In this document: positions 30,158 through 31,314 of the stretch, in pieces
Numbering within the stretch: the first letter of the stretch is position 1
How the letters are laid out: each line of letters begins with the position of its first letter
DNA from: Asparagopsis taxiformis
Lineage: Eukaryota > Rhodophyta > Florideophyceae > Bonnemaisoniales > Bonnemaisoniaceae
Direction of reading: 5' to 3'
NCBI GenBank assembly: GCA_030407315.1
Contig: JALQPE010002056.1
Coordinates: 1-31,314 of the forward strand
DNA: 31,314 nt
Translations under genes and position numbers: made by a program
Notes under the pieces: generated by a model
Told to the model about the DNA's origin: nothing
Database searches by the model: none
What the model saw: the letters and a program-made list of their open reading frames with translations, nothing else

Positions 30158-31314
30158 TCAACTGCGGTTTTCGCAACGAGAACGAAGGACCAATACTCCG
30201 TTGCAATCCGAAGCAGATTGTTTGTTCAACGACGTTGTCGTCCTCGGAACGCGACCATTCGCGGAAACGTTTCTGCCGTTGGAGAACTGTTTTAGCAGGG
30301 ACCTGCTTCTTCTTGAACCTGTCGAATTGCCGTTGCTGGCGGCGCATGACTTGTTCCGGCTTTGCTGGTATGCATAGTTCGCGAAAGCGAAATACATTCC
30401 CACGGAACGGGAGAGGTACGGGCATGTGTACAGCACGTGACCGGGTTGCCGGCATCCGGAGCAGCGCCAATTGACCGCTCCCTTCGGGATCATGGATTCG
30501 GCAAGACTCACATGTTCGCCTCTGTGAGGGGCGGTACCTCCATCGGCGGTGTCTCCGCGTTCGGTCCCACGGTCAGTGGTTGTAACGTCTGCGACGTAGA
30601 CATTTCTCTCCCTATTCCGAGGTCTTCATTAGCCATGGTAGCTAATAACGCTTTGCGTTTCCTTTCGGCAAGCTCCCTACTAGGGTACATCTTGGGCTTA
30701 GCCGTGTCGGCTGTGGTGGCCTTAAGGAATCTCCGAGTCCTTTAGCAAATTGCGTACCGCAAGGAAGTCTTCGCCGTCCGGCCAACAGTCACCTTAACGG
30801 TGTCTTTTACCCCCGGGCGTAGCCCTTTGAGGTAGTAGTTTACCAAAGTCTCTCTCAGAGAAAACATTAGCACACAACAGTGCGGCCTCTTGCAGTCTAT
30901 CGGCGTATTCTGCCTCATCTTCGTGAGGTTCTTGTTTAATACGCGTGACCGCGTCGTAGGCGTCAGCCAAAACTGTATCCGTTGCATAACGAGAAAGTAA
31001 AGCATGGACGGCCTGTGGCCACGTTATCTGCTGCTGGTGCAGTTGATTAGCAACTTCCTTTGCCGAGATTCGGACGCACGGAGAATCGTTGCGCATCTCC
31101 TTCAAGGAATAACGTAGCAACTTTGTTGCATTCCTTCTGATACTCCGCAGGAGTCACAAGCATCTTGGTACTCCGCAAGGAATCGAAGTATATCGATGGG
31201 TTGCGTTTCCATCGAACGGCGTCAAGGACGCATTGAAAGTTCCGGATCTTGTTTCCTGTCGTATCTTGTAGAGACTTCTACTCTTTCCGTTCGGAGCTTC
31301 TGTCGATGACGACT
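30158..31314 (-). pseudogene. gypsy Gag, frameshifted and cut by the window edge
   Basis: The capsid C-terminal part reads YDAVTRIKQEPHEDEAEYAD (near 30950) and continues after a one-base shift as TLVNYYLKGLRPGVKDTV (near 30850-30790). The nucleocapsid has a standard zinc knuckle, CSGCRQPGHVLYTC (30463-30422, Cx2Cx4Hx4C), followed by basic sequence. Frame changes occur about every 100-200 bases, far denser than in pol. The start lies beyond the window. Confidence 0.85.

Larger units (their letters stand above)
25397..31314 (-). mobile_element. Ty3/gypsy chromovirus, 5' part beyond the right edge
   Basis: Gag, protease, RT, RNase H, integrase and chromodomain follow in gypsy order on the minus strand. 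The 5' LTR and gag start lie beyond 31314. The 3' LTR is either to the left of the plus-strand frame (21162-21866 region) or missing. The RT-integrase half is nearly intact, while the gag-protease half is heavily frameshifted. Confidence 0.9.

Noticed and set aside
1..31314. CRISPR arrays, rRNA genes, bacterial operons or phage genes
   Set aside because: No regularly spaced repeats and no rRNA-like or prokaryotic gene organisation were seen anywhere in the window.

Overview
This window is from a nuclear eukaryotic genome rich in transposable elements. It holds decayed Ty3/gypsy chromoviruses and a Ty1/copia relic. Candidate genes have TATA boxes and spliceosomal-type introns, and there is no bacterial gene organisation. 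A filamentous fungus is the first guess (chromodomain integrases, a 58-nt candidate intron). A red alga is a serious alternative, because the TIR domain is of a style also found in algae. Sequence alone does not decide, and GC content is intermediate.

Layout. 1-57 may be the 3' end of a gene. 58-2389 has no recognisable gene, but carries a strongly G-rich block and a cluster of GGACGTCC/GGACATCC hairpins. 2390-3482 (+) is the 3' end of an old chromovirus: integrase tail, chromodomain, a small extra reading frame, polypurine tract and LTR start. Facing it on the minus strand is a second gypsy relic (5089 down to about 3720), with gag joined almost directly to the end of RNase H, and a possible promoter/LTR region up to about 6300. 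6300-13600 is mostly unassigned. It has a candidate one-pass membrane protein (9377-9874, -), a candidate two-exon gene (11370-12168, -) and a small basic protein gene with a TATA box (12455-12787, -).

13676-16473 (-) is the best host gene: an N-terminal WD40 propeller joined to a C-terminal TIR domain. The TIR domain becomes continuous when a 417-nt intron is removed. A 101-bp tandem duplication sits in the linker and changes the reading frame. 17099-20897 (+) is a Ty1/copia relic with gag, protease, integrase and the start of reverse transcriptase, broken by three in-frame TAG codons and protease frameshifts.

21162-31314 is the most unusual part. On the minus strand a Ty3/gypsy gag-pol runs in from beyond the right edge and ends with a chromodomain at 25397. 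Converging on it from the left, on the plus strand, is a long frame (21848-25065, about 1,070 codons, one apparent frameshift) of unknown family. Upstream of it lies a 487-nt stretch with no ATG and with nested inverted repeats, CCAAT boxes and a TATA-like site. This looks like an ambisense retroelement, or a retroelement next to an unknown gag-like or host gene. It is the main candidate for an undescribed system; the WD40-TIR protein is second.
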